From: Acidimicrobiales bacterium | GTDB taxonomy: Bacteria; Actinomycetota; Acidimicrobiia; Acidimicrobiales; SZUA-35 | DNA: 64,000 bases | NCBI GenBank assembly: GCA_020630195.1 | Contig: JAHDBV010000006.1 | Coordinates: 47,979-111,978, forward strand | Reading direction: 5' to 3' | Shown: positions 59,968 to 64,000 of the stretch, in pieces | How the letters are laid out: the number at the start of each line of letters is the position of its first letter | Numbering within the stretch: the stretch's first letter is position 1 | Translations under genes and position numbers: made by a program | The notes under the pieces: model-generated | Seen by the model: the letters and a program-made list of their open reading frames with translations, nothing else | Databases searched by the model: none | What the model was told of the DNA's origin: nothing

Positions 59968-60024
59968 CAGTTCGGCGCCCTGCGCCGAACTGTGGAAGTG
60001 AGGCGAGCGTCAGCGAGCCGAACG
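59968..60024. repeat. Dispersed hairpin repeat, copy A (bidirectional terminator position)
   Basis: A perfect 11-bp hairpin, CAGTTCGGCGC (59968-59978), loop CCT, GCGCCGAACTG (59982-59992), is followed at 59998-60024 by the conserved block containing GCGTCAGCGAGCCGAACG. It lies between convergent stop codons (59955 and 60025). The hairpin arms are identical to those of copy B at 28273-28297. Confidence 0.85.
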
Positions 60025-62004
<1,980 letters not shown>

Positions 62005-62067
62005 GGAGGCGAGGCTACCGAGGGGCGGTGAGGGCGCTGCCGGTCGATCAGCGAGATCCGACGTCGA

Positions 62068-62083
62068 TCGAACGTGTGTTCGA
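62068..62083. promoter_or_regulatory. LexA (SOS) box, perfect match TCGAAC-N4-GTTCGA
   Basis: TCGAACGTGTGTTCGA matches the actinobacterial LexA operator with both half-sites perfect, and the palindrome extends outward (GA/TC) to 22 bp. It overlaps the expected -35 region of the promoter whose -10 is TATCAT (62093-62098). Confidence 0.85.
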
Positions 62084-62092
62084 TCGACGTGC

Positions 62093-62098
62093 TATCAT
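62093..62098 (+). promoter_or_regulatory. -10 box (TATCAT) of the SOS-controlled HNH gene
   Basis: TATCAT, seven bases before the ATG at 62106, next to the LexA box. Confidence 0.6.
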
Positions 62099-62105
62099 TG
62101 CCTCC

Positions 62106-63497
62106 ATGGCGGTGGAAGCGGGTGCGATCCGGGGACTGGTCGACGTACTCGATTCGTGCGCCCTCGACGATCTCGGTGCCGCCGGACGTCGCCGGTTGAT
62201 GGAGCGCCTGCGTGCGGCTCGGCAGCAGATCGACGGTATTTCCTCCGCACTGCTCCGCCTCGAGCGTGCCGACCTGGGCGGGAAGCCCTCCGGGACCGAC
62301 CTCGCCCTCGGAACCGGCGGGGTGTCCGGCCGTGAAGCCCGCAAAGAACACCAACGCGCCGCGGTCGCCGACGTCCTGCCTGCCGTCGGCCGGCGTCATG
62401 AGGCGGGTGAGGTCGCGCCCGAGAAGGTCGACGCGTTGGCCCGTGCCATCAACCGTCTCGGTGACGACGCCTCGAAGCTCGCCGAGCACGACGAATGGCT
62501 CGCAAGCCACGCCGGCGACCGGTCGGTGGATCAGTTCGCCACAGACCTGCGAGCCCTGACAACGGCGCTCCAAGACGACCACGGCGACGATGAACTCGCT
62601 CGTCAGATCGAGCAGTGTTCGTTGAAGCAGTGGATCTCCGACTCGGACGGCATGGGCCACACCCACCTGGTGCTCGACCCCGTCCGCCATACGGAGCTGG
62701 AGACCCAGGTGCAGGCGGCACTGAACCGCCTCTGCAAGCAGCCGGGGCGGAAGCGGTCGAACCAGACCGCCGCCGACGCGATCATGCAGCTGGTCGCCGA
62801 CGGCGCGAACCAGCCTGGCCGGGCGGTGCGACCACAGGTCACCGTGCTGGTCGACGCCGAGACGGTCGAACGAGGCCACCATCCGGACTCGATCTGCGAG
62901 ACCGAGTCCGGCGTCGAGGTCCCGCCCACATCGTTGGATCGATTTCTCTGCGACGCCGACATCGTGTTGGCGCTGACGGGCCCCGATGGACACGTCGACC
63001 GGACGGCTGCGAAACAGCGGACGGCGACGCCCGCCCAGCGCAGGGCGCTGCGGGCGATGTACCCGACCTGCGCCCACCCTGGATGCGACACCACCTTCGA
63101 CCGCTGCCAGATCCACCACCTCGACCATTGGGCCGACGGTGGCCCGACGGTCTTGGCGAACCTCCTCCCGCTCTGCGGACCACACCACCACCTCACCCAC
63201 GACACCGGCTGGACCTACCAGCTCCTCCCCGGCCGGGTCCTCGCTCTGGTCGACCCCGTCGGACGAGAACAGACACGCACCGGGCTCCCCGAGCCGCCCC
63301 GACTCCCACCCGACCTCCGACAGACGCGTCGACGAGCAACGGCGCGGCGACGGACCCAACCGGCAACGGTCGCCGCACGAACCGAACCGGCTCCGACGGA
63401 TCCACCGAGCCGACCGCGCACCGAGCCGAGAACTCGCTCCGGCGACGAACGCCCCGCCTCGGCTCACGGGGTCGACCAGCCCCGACTCCTCGAATGA
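62106..63497 (+). CDS. DUF222 / 13E12-repeat family HNH endonuclease-like protein
   Basis: The 463-residue protein has an N-terminal DUF222 region (about residues 1-300: 'RLMERLRAARQQIDGISSALLRLERADLGG', 'LPAVGRRHEAGEVAPEKVDALARAINRL'). A C-terminal HNH nuclease motif follows ('YPTCAHPGCDTTFDRCQIHHLDHWADGGPTVLANLLPLCGPHHHLTHD'), then a basic Arg/Thr/Pro tail. Mycobacterial 13E12 members include LexA-regulated genes, which agrees with the SOS box here. The biological role is not established; a mobile or DNA-repair-associated nuclease is likely. Confidence 0.9.
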   Translation: MAVEAGAIRGLVDVLDSCALDDLGAAGRRRLMERLRAARQQIDGISSALLRLERADLGGKPSGTDLALGTGGVSGREARKEHQRAAVADVLPAVGRRHEAGEVAPEKVDALARAINRLGDDASKLAEHDEWLASHAGDRSVDQFATDLRALTTALQDDHGDDELARQIEQCSLKQWISDSDGMGHTHLVLDPVRHTELETQVQAALNRLCKQPGRKRSNQTAADAIMQLVADGANQPGRAVRPQVTVLVDAETVERGHHPDSICETESGVEVPPTSLDRFLCDADIVLALTGPDGHVDRTAAKQRTATPAQRRALRAMYPTCAHPGCDTTFDRCQIHHLDHWADGGPTVLANLLPLCGPHHHLTHDTGWTYQLLPGRVLALVDPVGREQTRTGLPEPPRLPPDLRQTRRRATARRRTQPATVAARTEPAPTDPPSRPRTEPRTRSGDERPASAHGVDQPRLLE

Positions 63498-63571
63498 GCC
63501 GGACACCCCGGCGCCCGGCTCGACGGCTCGATCGTGCGGCACCTCCAGACAGCGACACCCGAGGTGTCAGA

Positions 63572-63913
63572 TCAGCTGGTCACGCGCAGGTCGTCGAGAC
63601 GCAGGGTCACGACACCTTCGACGAGAGCGGCGGGCACGGGCCCGAAAGTGCGGGAGTCGGTGCCGTGGTCGGGGTTGTCACTCCGGAGGTCCAGGCCCTC
63701 GACATCGGTCGCATGCACCCGCTTCACGATCTCGAGCGTCGGCTGGCGGGGGTCACAGGCGACGACGACATCACCGACCTCCGCCGAGCGACGCGGGTCG
63801 ACGAGCACGAACTGCCCGTCGCACAGGGTCGGCTCCATCGACCGACCGCTGACGCGACACCGCCGCCGTCTCCTCCCGGCCCAGGCCAGGAGTTCGACAG
63901 CGGCGGCGATCAC
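63572..63913 (-). CDS. sodX: Nickel-type superoxide dismutase maturation protease (S24/S26 family)
   Basis: The 113-residue protein is a minimal signal-peptidase-like serine protease: 'RVSGRSMEPTLCDGQFVLVD' holds the nucleophile Ser and 'LEIVKRVHATDVEGLDLRSDNPDHGTDSRTFGPV' the Lys and later motif. Small free-standing proteins of this type next to a nickel SOD gene remove the SOD leader peptide so that the N-terminal Cys can bind nickel. The upstream neighbour on the same strand looks like sodN, supporting the name. GTG start. Confidence 0.75.
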   Translation of the reverse strand: MIAAAVELLAWAGRRRRRCRVSGRSMEPTLCDGQFVLVDPRRSAEVGDVVVACDPRQPTLEIVKRVHATDVEGLDLRSDNPDHGTDSRTFGPVPAALVEGVVTLRLDDLRVTS

Positions 63914-63946
63914 GACGATGACCGGCCAGGCTCGGCCGGCCGGGTC

Positions 63947-64000
63947 TCAGCTGACGGTCACGAAGGGCACGTCCTTGCCCTTCGAGGCCCAGAAGATGTT
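63947..64000 (-). CDS. sodN: C-terminal end of a probable nickel superoxide dismutase (cut by window edge)
   Basis: The minus-strand frame open at base 64000 reads N-I-F-W-A-S-K-G-K-D-V-P-F-V-T-V-S and stops at 63947. Streptomyces NiSOD ends in a similar 'KIFWETKKA'. With the maturation protease 33 bases downstream, the sodN-sodX order is the usual one. Only 17 residues are visible, so the identification depends on context. Confidence 0.55.
   Translation of the reverse strand, partial: NIFWASKGKDVPFVTVS

Noticed and set aside
63554..63568. Terminator hairpin GACACC-CGA-GGTGTC between the HNH gene and sodX
   Set aside because: A six-base-pair stem without a T-run is too weak to list in a genome this GC-rich.

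Overview
The window reads as chromosomal DNA of a high-GC actinobacterium, most likely of the Acidimicrobiia/Ilumatobacter kind. This is an inference from several observations: very high GC with G/C-biased third positions, many GTG/TTG starts, at least eleven apparently leaderless genes with a TANNNT box 6-8 nt before the start codon, predicted F420-dependent oxidoreductases, an Rv2466c-type (mycothiol-linked) thioredoxin-fold protein, a 13E12/DUF222 HNH protein behind a perfect actinobacterial SOS box, nickel superoxide dismutase, and several separate acyl-CoA catabolic genes. No rRNA, tRNA, CRISPR array, IS element, phage or origin was seen.

Layout. 1-3.4 kb: most of a large secreted surface protein with an N-terminal propeller-like part and seven DUF5979/SpaA-like repeats, running off the left edge. 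3.5-9.8 kb: a 4CL-type ligase, a DeoR-VOC-DUF4406-like operon facing an aldolase/2-hydroxyacid dehydrogenase pair, then small oxidoreductases. 9.8-16.3 kb: hypotheticals, a secreted GH16 glucanase, an F420/flavin PPOX protein, a zinc-ribbon protein, an ABC-F ATPase and a VIT-type metal transporter. 16.4-19.9 kb: a RIO-like kinase with a leader ORF, RtcB RNA ligase and a soluble Ser/Thr kinase. 19.9-26 kb: a cytochrome c/copper monooxygenase lipoprotein, proS, and two coupled membrane-anchored paralogues. 26-34.3 kb: aquaporin, MFS transporter, hotdog thioesterase, a probable selenoprotein, MOSC protein, folD, an MBOAT/SGNH acylation pair and dienelactone hydrolase. 34.6-44.5 kb: fatty-acid and malonyl-CoA metabolism around a small accessory island with an orphan SMI1/KNR4 immunity-like gene. 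44.5-50.5 kb: a SCO6745-family protein, a GGDEF-EAL protein and class I fumarase, with several repeat elements. 50.5-57.3 kb: acyl-CoA synthetase, site-2 protease, SDR, two LLM oxidoreductases and a P450. 57.4-64 kb: a trehalose-phosphatase/GH15 fusion behind a leader ORF, a second ABC-F, the SOS-regulated HNH protein, and the sodX-sodN pair cut by the right edge.

The most notable item is at 28814-29431 (minus). An Rv2466c-like protein has an in-frame UGA exactly where the first active-site cysteine of CPWC should be (U-P-W-C). A strong ribosome-binding site precedes its ATG, and an 8-bp hairpin with a GUU loop lies 15-33 nt after the UGA, as expected for a bacterial SECIS. Read as selenocysteine it gives a full-length 205-residue protein; ordinary gene calling would start after the active site. 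Other structure worth following: a three-copy dispersed hairpin repeat, one copy of which sits between the fumarase 3' end and a second, degenerate copy of that end; a three-unit array of hairpins with a 33-nt period; two probable leader ORFs; and a consensus LexA box.
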